Made by a program: the position numbers and the translations under genes. This document shows, piece by piece, positions 1 through 11,689 of a DNA stretch of 30,000 nt (its first letter is position 1; each line of letters begins with the position of its first letter). The notes under the pieces are model-generated. The model did no database searches, was not told where the DNA came from, and was given only the letters and a program-made list of their open reading frames with translations. Location: NCBI GenBank assembly GCA_016946835.1, contig JACVTC010000141.1:117501-147500 (forward strand), written 5' to 3'. This DNA is from Neocallimastix lanati (nom. inval.) (Eukaryota > Neocallimastigomycota > Neocallimastigomycetes > Neocallimastigales > Neocallimastigaceae).

Positions 1-268
1 GCATTAATAGTTAAAAATCAATTTTTATTAATATTAATAAAATAATTGTTGATTTTTCTATTAAATTAATTTTTAATAATAATTATAAAATTATATTTAA
101 ATTAAATATATTATTTTATTATATTGTAAAATAAATTTCATATTAATAATTTATAAAGTTTTTAATTTATATATTTATTTAAATAAATTTTTAATTAATT
201 TGTAACAATCTATTTTATAATTAAAAATTTAATTTACATTTATTACTAAATTAGTCCTAACTTTTATT

Positions 269-303
<35 letters not shown>

Positions 304-616
304 AATATAATTAACATTATATATACTATAATGAATAATTTGCATGAGTTTAAATTTTCATAGCTTAATATATAGTACTTTTGTGAAGTTTTTTTTTTTA
401 ATTTTATAATTTAATTGATTTTAATTTTTTTAAATTATTATTTAAAAATTTTAATCATTTATTTATGGATAAAATACAAAAGTATAAAACCAATATTTAA
501 TATTTAATAATTTAAATTTCATTTAATTCTGCTTAACAATTATTTAAATTTTAAAAACAAAAAGCTTTTCAATAATATAGAAAAGGATAAGAATTATAAA
601 TATTAATAATTTCAAT
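1..616. other. Upstream intergenic region of the kinesin gene
   Basis: This is AT-only sequence with a 31-nt poly(A) run near 271-301 and no convincing ORF or RNA gene. The last 100 bases before the kinesin ATG presumably hold its promoter and 5' UTR, but I see no recognisable element other than A/T-rich tracts. Confidence 0.5.
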
Positions 617-1313
617 ATGTGTTCTACAAATGATGTAAAGAAAGAGTCAAATATTCAAGTGGTTGTGAGAATAAGACCACCTACAGAAAAAGAAATATTA
701 GAAGAGTATCCTATATCTATCACTTCAAAAGGTTCACATCAAGTTGTAGCTATTCCACCCCATGCAACTACAACAAGGACATTTTATTTTGATAAAGTTT
801 TTAGTCAACATGGTATGTGAATTATTTAATTAATATATATTTGTTTTTATAAATATTTTAATTTATATACATATATAAATAAAATTTATGTAAAATATAA
901 TTTTTAATTTTATAAATATTTTTTTCATTTAATATAATTTTGATTTTTATAATATCAAAAATGATGTTAAATTTCTTTTTCTTTTTATTATTATTATTAT
1001 TGATAATAAATAGATTCTCAAGCAACAATTTATAATGAGATAGTATCCCCAATGATAAAAGAAGTATTTTTTTTTTTTTTAAATTACTATGAGAGATTGT
1101 ATAACTTTATTTTACTTTAAACAAATAAATTAAGTATATATTTTATTATTGTTGTAATATTTTTAATGTAGATTTTGGAGGGTTATAATTGTACTATTTT
1201 TGCTTATGGTCAAACTGTATGAGTTTTGTTAATATGATGTATATTTTTTAATTTTCTTTTTTTTTTTTTTATGTAATTTAATTAGTTAACCTAAAATTTT
1301 ATTATTGATATTT

Positions 1314-1350
<37 letters not shown>

Positions 1351-2927
1351 GGGAACAGGAAAAACGTAAAGATAAATTTAATATTTATATGATACTTTTT
1401 TTTTTTATTATATGAAGTATATATAATATATTTTTATTAATTATCTATTTTAATTTATTTATTTTATTGTTAAATTTTTAATTTTTATAAAGATATACAA
1501 TGGAAGGTAATTTAACTGAAATAACAAAAGATAATATTATTATTGGAAAAGACTGTGGTATTATACCAAGAGCATTGGATGAATTATTTAATTATGTAAA
1601 TCAGGATGGAATTGAGGTAATATTATAATTAAATTGAATATGATATTATTTTATAATTTAAAGATATGTTTGAAAATTATTTATTAATATATATTGAATT
1701 ATATTTATTTTTATTAATATTCTTCAATTATAAATAAATAATAAAGTATTCTTTAAGAGTTTCATGCATTGAAATTTATAATGAACAATTAAAAGATTTA
1801 TTGAATTCTGATTCATCACTGAAGTTACAATTTTATGAGGTATGGAATAATGACAATATGTTACATGTATATTAGAATGCAAGTTAAAATGATAAATTGA
1901 ATAATTATTAAATATATATATATATATATTTTAAATAAAATTTATGTTTTTAAATATTATAAAGAGTTCATTGAATCAAGTTATGGTGAAAAATTTAGAA
2001 GAAATACCTGTAAAAAGTGTTTATGATGCTATTCAATTATTTCAAAAAGGTATGAATGAAAGAAAAACATCAACAACAAATTACAATGAGAGATCAAGGT
2101 ATTCATTTTATATTATTAATAATATATATATTTATGAGACAATGTTATATTTTATAATATATTTTTAAGGTATAAAATTTTTATATTATAATAATGATTC
2201 ACTTATTATTTCATTAATTATATAATTTCCTTTATTAGTCGTTCTCATTGCGTTTATTCTATAACAGTAAATATTATAGAAAATTCAAAAAGCAAAGATT
2301 TAATTAAAGTAGGAAAATTAAATTTGGTTGATTTAGCAGGATCAGAAAATATTGGAAGATCTGGTGCAGAAAATAAAGAAGCAAGAGAAGCGTATGAATT
2401 TTATTCATATATTTTATATTATATAATATTTTATATTTTATATTTTATATTTTATATTTTATATTTTTTTTTTTTATTTTTATTAAATAATTTTTTATTT
2501 TTATTAAATATTTTTTTTTCTTTTATTTTTTATTAAATATTTTTTTATTTTTTATTAATTTTTTTTTATTAATTTTTTTTTATTATTAATTTTTTTTTTA
2601 TTATTAATTTTTTTTTATTATTAATTTTTTATTTTCTATTAATTTTTTATTTTTTATTAATTTTTTATTTTTTATTAATTTTTTATTTTTTATTAATTTT
2701 TTAATTTTTATTAATTTTTTATTTTTTATTATTTTTTTATTTTTTATTTTTTATTTCTTTTCTTTTTTTTTTGACAATTGGATATGTTAATATTATTATT
2801 AATATAGAGGTGTAATTAATCAGTCCCTTCTTACTTTGGGTCGTGTTATTAACTCCTTAGTAGATCAGGCACATCATATCCCTTATCGGTAAGTTAATAA
2901 TAATGTAATAATGATGAATTAATATAA

Positions 2928-2961
<34 letters not shown>

Positions 2962-3413
2962 TTTAAATTAAAATTAATGTATTCTAAATAATTAATAATA
3001 TTTATAGTGAATCTAAGTTGACAAGATTACTTCAAGATTCCATAGGAGGTAATTCATATATAAATATAATAAATTCAATTTTTAATAAAAAAATAATTTA
3101 TAATAATAATAGTAATTAATTAATTATTATTGTCTTTATTATTTAGGAAAGACAAAAACTTGCCTTATTGCTACTGTTTCTCCTACTAGATGTAATATTG
3201 AAGAATCAATGAGTACTCTGGATTATGCATTTAGAGCAAAGAATATTAGAAATAAACCAGAAATAAACCAACATATAACAAAGAAGGCTTTAATTCAAGA
3301 TTATATGAGCGAAATAAAACAATTAAAAAATATGTTAAGAGTTCGTATCTTTATAATATTTATTATTTTTTATTTTTTTATTTTTTTTATTTTTATTTTA
3401 TTTTATTATTATT

Positions 3414-3467
<54 letters not shown>

Positions 3468-3727
3468 ATAAATATTAAATTAATATTATATTTAAAATTA
3501 TTTTTTATAAATTATTTTTTAAAGTGTGCAAGAGAAAAAGATGGTGTTTATTTATCTAATGAAGATTTTAATCAATTAAAATTTTCATGCTCTGCTTATG
3601 AGGAAGAAAATAAAAAATTAAAGAAATTAGTTGATATTCAAGAAGATGAAATTACAAATTTAAAATATTCTTTAAAAAATAAATCCAATGAAGTTAAAGA
3701 CTTAAAAGTAAATTTAATAAATAAATA

Positions 3728-3763
<36 letters not shown>

Positions 3764-4817
3764 ATAATGATATTATTAATTATTAATATTAATATTAAAT
3801 TATTATTATTATTATTGTTATTAAATAATGATACTATTAGTATTAATATTAAATTATTATTATTATTATTTTATTATTTTTTTTTTAAACTTTCTAATGA
3901 AAAATAAATAAATATATATATATGATTTAGGTTCAAATTGATGAAAATTTACAATCAATTATGAAAAATGAATTAGAAAAACAAAATCTTCAAAAAAAAT
4001 TAACTGAAGAAAATGTTTTATTAAAATCACATATGTTGTCTGAAGATAATCTAAATTCAATTTTAATTGATTTAAATAAAATATTAAAAAATTGCTCTAT
4101 TGAATTATATAAATATCATTTATTTGTTGGTAATTAAATCACTAAATTGAAATTTTATTTTTATTTTTATTATTATTATAATATTTATTATGACATTTAT
4201 TTTATTTATAATTATAATTATTATTATTAAAAAATAATAAATTATTACTCTTATTCGTATTATTAATAAATATATTAGATAAAAAACTTTCATTAGAAAG
4301 AGATAATGAAAAAATTTTTAATGAGTTCCGTAATAATGTGGTTAGATTAATGGAAGAATTAATCTGTAGATTAGATATTATTAAGTCTCGTAATAATGAA
4401 TATGATGAATTACTATTTAATACCATTAAAGTTTTTATAATAAACAAAATAAAGGTATTGAATAATTTTTAATGTTTTTTTTAATATAAATATATATAAT
4501 AATAATGTTTATTTATTTTATTACAATTACAATTATTAGGATTTTAATAACATTTTAAATGATATAAATAATAAAATTCAAGAACGTAAGAATACAATAC
4601 AAAAGTTTAATTTATTATCACTTGATTATATAGCAAATAATGAAAATGCTTATCATTCAATGAAAGAAGAAAATTCTAAATTTATGGAAGATTTTTATGC
4701 ATTATTTAATAACAATATATTAAATATTAAAAATGACTTTAATTCCTTTAATGATATATTTGATAATAAAAATATTATGGTATTTATTTATTAATTTGTT
4801 TTTACTTATTTTTACTT

Positions 4818-4848
<31 letters not shown>

Positions 4849-5758
4849 TTTACTATTTAGTTATATAAAGACTTTAAAATTTCTTGTATTTTTATTAATT
4901 ATATTTATTATTATACTTAAAAGGAAAATCAATATAGTGAATCTATAAATATGGAAATCATTAATTTTAAACAAGATATATCATCTTTTATGACTATAAT
5001 GATGAATCAAATGATTTCAGTTAAAGACAGTATTATAGATCAAAAGAATAGAGAAGTAATATTAAAATTTTTATTTTAAAGAATTTATATATATATATAT
5101 ATATATTTATTATTAATTTTTTTTCTTTAATTTTTATTTCTATTTTAATTATATAATTATTAGATTTCTGAATTGAAAAAAACAATAGGGTGTATAAATA
5201 GTAAAAAATCTCTGGAATTAGAAAGAATAAATAATGATAAAGATAAATTAATAGATGATATTAAAGGATTAATTGAGACGTTTTCAGAAACTCATAGTAA
5301 AGTATTTACTGAAACAATTGAACCAATCCAGGAGACTTTGACTTCTTTATCAACTGATATCCTTTATATATTGATCATTGAATTTCTTATAAATTAACTA
5401 ATATAAAAATATGTTGTTAATAAATATTTATAAATTTTTTATATTTATATAATTGTATATTTTAACATTATGAATTTTTTATCCTTAATTCATTATTATT
5501 ATTATTATTATTATTATTGTTATTAATATTATACATATGGAAAATGAAGTCAATCAATTTAATGATGAATTTAATGAAATTGAATCAAATATTAATAAAA
5601 ATGATAGTTTATTTAATAATAGAATTGCTACATTGAAAGAAAAAACTGAAATTCAAAATAGAGTAAAAATTATAATTATATTATTTAATTATTTTAAAAA
5701 ATATTGTGAAAGTTGTATATATTAATTATTAATTAATCATTTTATTTCTATATATTTT

Positions 5759-5794
<36 letters not shown>

Positions 5795-5799
5795 TTTGC

Positions 5800-5863
<64 letters not shown>

Positions 5864-6206
5864 GAATAATGCTGATTTTATTAATGAATCTAAAGATAAA
5901 ATTAATAAATATAATTCATTATTGGATGAAGAAATGAAAAAAATCAATATACAAGTAAAACATTATGTTAATAATAATGATGATTTCGTAACCAATTTAG
6001 AAATTAAGTCAAATGAATATAAAACAAATAATGAATTATTTAATAAGAATATTATGCTTGAAATCGAAAACGATAGATTGTTTATTAATAAAGATTGTAA
6101 TGATAATATCAAAACATCTGAAGAATTTTTGGAAAGTCTTGTTAATAATGTAATTTATACAATTTTATATTATTGTTTTATTATTTCTTTATATTAAATT
6201 CATTAA

Positions 6207-6244
<38 letters not shown>

Positions 6245-6571
6245 GAAAGAATGATGAAAATGAAAAGATTAAAACAGATAATTATAATAATTATCAATCA
6301 ATTTCAAAGCAATTAAATGAAAACTTAATAAAGTCAAATAATATATTTAAGGAAAATCCATTATTAAATGAAGCCCCGAAAAAGAATAAATATTATAATA
6401 TATACTCATGGAAGGTTACTCCAAATCATGGTAAATACATATAAATATACATTGAATACATACATACATATATATATTTATTATTACTATTATTATTATT
6501 AATATGTATTTTTTAATTTTTAATTTTATTTTTTATTTTATTTAATTTGTATTTATATATTTACTTTTATT

Positions 6572-6607
<36 letters not shown>

Positions 6608-8015
6608 TTGATTTTTATTGGTTATTTATAACATTAATAATAATTGATAAAATTCAGATGATATTATTAATAATTATAGAAAATTATATAAAGAGAAGGA
6701 AGAAAATATTATTAATGAAAATGAAATCCCTATAAATGGTAATGATGAAAATGAAAATCAAGAAATTAGTCAAGAAATTATAATAAATGATACTAATGAT
6801 AATAAAGATGAAAATAAAAACAGAAATGAAAAAGACTCATATGATATTAGTGAAAATGTTGCTATTGATTTAGATGAAAATGAAAATGAAAATAAAAATA
6901 AAAATGAAAAAGAAAAAGAAAAAGAAAAAGATAATGAAAATGAAAATGAAAATGAAAATGAAAATGAAAATGTTTCTAGTAATTTAATCGAAGATGCTGA
7001 TAATAAAAATAACAATGAAAATGACGATATTGTTAGTGATTCAAATGAAAATGTTGGTACAAAAATTGAAAATGAAAATGAATTAGATAATAAAGAAAAC
7101 ATTGAAATTGTTAAACTGCCTGAAAAAGAACAAGATAATATTATTGATTTTACTGTAAATGGTATTGATATTAAAAATGTATTATATTTATCAAATGATA
7201 ATATTAATTATGACTATAAAGAAATGAAACTTGAAGAATTAGAAAATAAGGATAAATTATTTAATTATGAATTATTAAAGAATGATTTAAGGAATGAAGA
7301 ATTAAACTTAACTATCCATAATACTATCGATAATAATGAAAACTCTTCAATTGAAAATCTAACTGAAATTAATTCTTCAAGTGATAATGATAATATATAT
7401 GATAATAAAAATTATCTTGCCAATGAATTTGAATCAAGTACTAATCAGAGCTCATCCGAGGAATTTGATATAAACAATTTACAATTAGAAGAATATGAAA
7501 ATAATAATAATTCAAATTCAAATGATGGAGGAACCGTTAAAATTATAGTTAATGAAGAAGAAAGTAACAATTTATCTATTGATAGTGATTCATCCGTAGA
7601 ACCTAATCTTAATAGAATGTCAAATAAAAAGAATGAAAATTTATTAAAATTAAAGAATGAACAAATGACAAGATCTCTTCAAAAAATGGATTCAGCTATA
7701 GAACTTGAAGAAAAATTAAATGAAGGAGAATTTAAATTATCAGGTAATAGTAATGATAATAAGATTGAATATGATAAAAATTTAAATGGTAGTTTTATCA
7801 GTATTAAGGAAGATGCTGATCAAGAAAGTTTAATAAAAAGTGAAAATCAAAAATTTTTAATGGGATTTAATTTTAATGAACAAAGGAAAGTAATTAATCA
7901 ATCATTATCTGTTCCAAGTTCACCAATAAGAGTAAATAATAATCAAAAATTACAAAGAAGCAAAGATGATTTATCTTTAATGTGCAAGCCATTAAATTCA
8001 TTAAACCTGCAATAG
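617..8015 (+). CDS. Kinesin-5 (BimC/Eg5/Cut7) mitotic motor, 21 exons
   Basis: Plus-end-directed spindle motor that, in this family, forms tetramers and slides antiparallel microtubules. Exons: 617-812, 1014-1063, 1172-1216, 1352-1365, 1493-1616, 1747-1839, 1965-2098, 2239-2391, 2808-2888, 3008-3048, 3147-3340, 3525-3707, 3931-4129, 4279-4454, 4540-4779, 4924-5055, 5164-5356, 5535-5662, 5865-6149, 6250-6430, 6658-8015. They join in frame to 1399 aa. The N-terminal motor (about 13-360) has P-loop GQTGTGKT (95-102), switch I NERSSRSH (215-222) and switch II DLAGSE (250-255). The stretch REKDGVYLS after the motor is diagnostic of kinesin-5. A long coiled-coil-like stalk follows. A BimC-box-like segment (about 928-957) carries the conserved W, TPxH and NYR residues. 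The tail of roughly 440 aa is acidic, rich in Asn/Glu/Asp, with Glu-Asn repeats, and is longer than usual for the family. The intron between exons 17 and 18 is AT-AC; the others are GT-AG. Exon 4 is only 14 nt. The family is certain; individual junctions in the stalk are less so. Confidence 0.93.
2392..2807 (+). repeat. T-rich degenerate tandem repeat filling kinesin intron 8
   Basis: This 416-nt intron is the longest in the gene. Most of it consists of runs of T separated by ATTAA or A, giving an irregular short tandem pattern (about 2440-2750). It looks like slippage-expanded intron sequence with no coding content. Confidence 0.7.
3415..3463 (+). repeat. 49-nt poly(T) tract in kinesin intron 11
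   Basis: An uninterrupted run of 49 T lies in the intron between exons 11 and 12. It is among the longest homopolymers in the window. Confidence 0.9.
5357..5534 (+). other. Putative U12-type AT-AC intron in the kinesin-5 gene
   Basis: The intron begins ATATCCTTT, a perfect match to the minor-spliceosome 5' splice site, and ends in AC. A branch-like TCCTTAAT lies at about 5482-5489. Removing 178 nt joins a split Asp codon (G at 5356, AT at 5535-5536) and keeps the kinesin stalk frame open. No GT donor in the upstream exon gives a continuous frame without deleting clearly coding stalk sequence. The branch-to-acceptor distance, about 46 nt, is long for this class and is filled mostly by an ATT microsatellite. 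Confidence 0.75.
5763..5863 (+). repeat. AT and ATT microsatellites in kinesin intron 18
   Basis: An (AT)n run of about 30 nt is followed by roughly 20 copies of ATT ending at the acceptor ATAG. The repeat occupies the place of a normal polypyrimidine tract. Confidence 0.85.
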
Positions 8016-9137
8016 AACCACTTTAGATAATAAAAAAATAAAAAAAATATTATTTTAATTTTTTTTTTTTTTTTTTTTTATTATAATAATATTATAATAA
8101 AAATAAAAATACAAATAAATTAAAAAAAAAAAAAATAATAATAATTATTTATTTTTAAATTATTTTAATATATAATGTCAATATATTTAATATATTTATG
8201 AAATTTAAACTTTTATAAAATTTATTTTATTTTTTATATATTTATTTAATTATTAACCCAATTTCATATATATATATTTTAATTTATCCGATATTAAGCT
8301 TATTATTATTATTATTATATTATTATTTTTTATTTTTTTAAAAAAAAAAAAACTTAACAATAATTTATTACACTATAGTAAAAAAATTCAATCTATCCAT
8401 ATTTTATATATTTAATTTTTAAACTTTATATTATATTTAATAATATTATAATATTGTAATATATTATATAATATTTGATTATGCAATATCAATAAATTTA
8501 TTAATTTATTTAAAAAAAAAAAAAAAAAAAAATATGGTAAAATATAAAATATAGTAAAATATAAAATATAAAATATATTTAAAGAAAATGAAGTTTTATA
8601 AAGGTAATAACAAAAAGGTAATAGATATATATATGTATATGTAATTTAGTATTGATGCTAATAATGATAATAGAAAAATTTTTGTAATAATAATTATTAA
8701 TACTATTACTACTAATAATCATAATTTATATATAATTATATTAATATAAACTTTTTTTGTTTAAGAACTTTCTCAAAGATTGTCAGAGTATCTTTCTTTT
8801 TATTTTTTTTTTTTTTTATTTTTTATTTTTTTTTTTTTATTTTTTATTTTTTTTTTTTTATTTTATTTATTATTTTTAATATTTATTTTATTTTATTTTT
8901 ATTTTCGTTTTAATTTTTATTATATATATATATTTGTTTTATTTAAAAATAAGTTATTATTGTAAATTTTTAAATTATCATTTCTTTTTATGTGTGTGTG
9001 TGGGTTTGTTATGAATACAATATATATAAGTTCTTAATTTATAATACATTTTTATAATTACTTGATTTTATAAATTTTATATCAAAATTGTAAATATAAA
9101 ATTCTTTTTAAATAAATATTTAATAGTTTAATTTAAT
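8016..9137. other. Convergent intergenic region between kinesin-5 and the orphan gene
   Basis: This is the shared 3' flank of two genes facing each other. It contains poly(T)/poly(A) runs, a block of T tracts broken by ATTTTTTA (about 8795-8870) and a short GT repeat near 8992-9003. I see no credible ORF or RNA gene. Confidence 0.5.
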
Positions 9138-9848
9138 TTAATAATTTGGTTTAAAGCAGTCTGTACCAAAAAGAATAGTATAGTAAAACTCTTTGGTTGT
9201 GTCTTCTCCAATAGCAATTTTGAACATATTTGTACTAATACCTCCCTTTTCAACAAGATTAGTAGTATATTCTCTTGTAATATTATATTTTTTAACACGC
9301 TTATCAATATCAAGATAATCATATTTTTGTTCATATTCTTTAAATGTTTGAATCATATTTTTAAGAAGATTAAGAATTGCGTCATCATCAGCTTCTGAAC
9401 CAGTTTTGTCAATACTGGCTTCTTTTATATCATCATACCAACAAGGTTTGACTTCATTTTCTTCTAATTTAAGAGAATCTAAATTTTCTTTGAATTTTTT
9501 TATACATTCCTTATGCATTTCATTATTTTTATCAGTAACAAGTGAATCAACTTCAATTATACTTTGACGCTTATCACCTTTTAAAATATAATCAAATGAA
9601 AGTAATGGAAGATCTTTATAAAACGATGTAAGAATACAAGTTATCATTTGGAAAAATGGTGTACTACAATCCATAATGGCAAAATTTCCTACACCAATAA
9701 TTTCATATTGATTTATGTTGAAACCCATTCCATTTATAGTCAAATTTTTAAATTTTGGTTGAATTGGACGTTCAAGTAATTTATACTTTTCCTTAAGCTC
9801 GTTAATTCCAAGCTCTCTAATACGACTTAACATCTCTTCGTTTTTCAT
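9138..9848 (-). CDS. Uncharacterised intronless protein, 236 aa (possible horizontal transfer)
   Basis: Single-exon ORF from ATG at 9848 to TAA at 9138. I do not recognise a named domain. The protein is soluble, mixed alpha/beta in character, with no signal peptide or membrane segment. Noticeable segments are an N-terminal helix (MSRIRELGI region), YEIIGVGNFAIMDC, a DLPLLSFDY segment followed by IIEVDSL, KPCWYDDI, and a C-terminal EKGGISTNMFKIAIGE ending in LFGTD. The layout, including the xLPLxSFDYI and WYD elements, reminds me of uncharacterised proteins of anaerobic Firmicutes, but this cannot be verified here. It has no introns, unlike the multi-exon neighbours, and its codons are less biased to A/T than the surrounding DNA. 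Both fit acquisition from rumen bacteria, which is known for gut fungi. It is very likely a real gene; its function is unknown. Confidence 0.8.
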   Translation of the reverse strand: MKNEEMLSRIRELGINELKEKYKLLERPIQPKFKNLTINGMGFNINQYEIIGVGNFAIMDCSTPFFQMITCILTSFYKDLPLLSFDYILKGDKRQSIIEVDSLVTDKNNEMHKECIKKFKENLDSLKLEENEVKPCWYDDIKEASIDKTGSEADDDAILNLLKNMIQTFKEYEQKYDYLDIDKRVKKYNITREYTTNLVEKGGISTNMFKIAIGEDTTKEFYYTILFGTDCFKPNY

Positions 9849-11004
9849 TTTTTTTTTTTATATTTATTTATTTATTAATTTTTACTAATATATAAAATAT
9901 ATTTTTTGAAATTATTAATGATATATATATATATAAATGTGATAATATTTAGTTATTATTATTTTTTTTTTAACTTTGAAAATTTTTATTAAAGTGATAA
10001 AAAATTTTATAAAAAAAAAATAAAAGATAAAAACTGTAATTTTTTTTTTATTTTTATTTTTAAAAGTTTAAATTTTTTTTAAATTTATTTTATTAATATA
10101 TTTTTTTTCATTAATAAATTATATTAAAATTAATAAATTAATTAATTAATTAATTATCTCCATAAAAAGAAATTACATAAAAATGAACACAGTCTTTATT
10201 TTAATAATCATACTTTGATCTTTGATCATATCTTTAAAAATAAATTATTAAATATTTTAGGTTAATAAATTAACATTTTTAAATAATAGTATTGTATAAT
10301 CATTACTATTAAATAATTAATTTTATCGCTTAGTTTTTTTTTTTTTTTTTAAAACAAAAAAAAAAAAAAAAAAAAAACATGTTCTATCATAATTTCTATC
10401 ATAATTCATTAATAAATGAATAACACAAATAAAATTATAAATCTAATTAGAAAAAATAAATAAAAAATAAATATATAAACTAAAAAAAAAAAAAGATATT
10501 TAAATTAGAAAACGTAATGAAACGTATACAATTTTTCTACTAAATAATTTTTACTATAAAATTTTCAATCTTTCTAATAAAAATTATAAATTATATCTAA
10601 AGTGAATAATGACCAATCAAAAAAAATATCCAATCATAGATTAGAATTAATTTTTGCTTTATGTTTGGTTACCTATCTACGGTCGATTATTCTCTCTCTT
10701 TTAGATATAATCAAGTTTTTTAATTAGGTGTGTTGATTTTTTGATTATAGTATGAATGATATGAATGAGTGTTTTATTTTTTCTTAATTTTTATGAATTA
10801 TTAATGTTTAATGAATTTTTTTTATTATGTATAATGAATATATGTAAAAATATGGGGTTATAAATATTTGTATGAATTTTTTTTTTTTATTATTTATTTA
10901 TTAAGTAATTAAAATGAGTGATGGATGCAATGTTCAATCAAAACTAATATATAAATATATATTAAAATAAAAATATAAATATAAATGATAGGCTTGACAG
11001 AAAG
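9849..11004. other. Divergent intergenic region upstream of RPL9 and the orphan gene
   Basis: Mostly homopolymers and AT repeats, including poly(A) near 10355-10377. A less AT-biased patch at about 10665-10740 contains a pyrimidine run (TCTCTCTCTTTTA) and may be the RPL9 transcription start region. A CAG at about 10998-11000, just before the RPL9 ATG, could be the acceptor of a 5' UTR intron, as is common in fungal ribosomal protein genes. That is inference only. Confidence 0.35.
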
Positions 11005-11689
11005 ATGAAGCAAATCTGCCAGACCAGAGATATTACCATTCCAGAAGGTGTTACTATTGAAATTAAGGCCCGTAAGGTCCGTGTTAAGGGTCCACGTGGT
11101 GTTCTCTACAAAGATTTCAAGCATGTTAATTTCCAAGTTAAGCGTGTTGCTGCTAACAAACTTAGAGTTTTTATGTACCACGGAAACCGTAAGCAAGTTG
11201 CCTGTATCCGTACCGTTTGTACTCACATTGAAAACCTTATGAAGGGTGTTACTAAGGGATTCGAATACAAGATGAGATTAGTAGCTGCTCACTTTCCAAT
11301 TAACGTTAACATCGCTGATGAAGGTAAATTAGTTGAAATCCGTAATTTCTTAGGTGAAAAGCTCATTCGTAAAGTTAAAATGCTCGAAGGTGTTAGTGCT
11401 GCCTACTCTACTAGTCAAAAGGATGAAATCGTTATTTCTGGTAACGATATTGAAAATGTTTCTCAATCTGCTGCTAACATTCACCAAGCCTGTTTAGTTA
11501 AGAACAAGGATATTCGTAAGTTCCTTGATGGTATCTACGTTTCTGAAAAGGTAAATAATAATATTATATTTAATATATATATATATGTAGTAATTATTAA
11601 AATATGAAATATTAAAAATATATATATATATATATATATAATTTTTTATAATAATTTTAAAGGGAACCGTTGTTAAGGATGAAATTTAA
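11005..11689 (+). CDS. RPL9: 60S ribosomal protein L9 (uL6)
   Basis: Component of the large ribosomal subunit, uL6 family. Exon 1 is 11005-11550 and exon 2 is 11663-11689, joined over a 112-nt GT-AG intron in phase 0 to 190 aa, the usual length. Hallmarks include [21 protein letters not shown] near the N-terminus, the segment [36 protein letters not shown], and the C-terminal RNA-binding region with [16 protein letters not shown]. Only eight residues and the stop lie in exon 2. Codon choice (GCC, GTC, CGT, AAG, CTC) is visibly more G/C-ending than in the kinesin gene, as expected for a highly expressed gene. The ATG at 11005 matches the conserved family start. Confidence 0.97.

Noticed and set aside
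5300-5306. GTAAAG as an ordinary donor for kinesin exon 17 with the AG at 5548-5549
   Set aside because: It would join in frame but would discard clearly coding stalk sequence ([15 protein letters not shown]); the AT-AC pair keeps it and matches the U12 consensus exactly.
6770-7102. 110-codon minus-strand Ser/Phe-rich ORF
   Set aside because: Antisense to the GAAAAT-repeat part of the kinesin tail.
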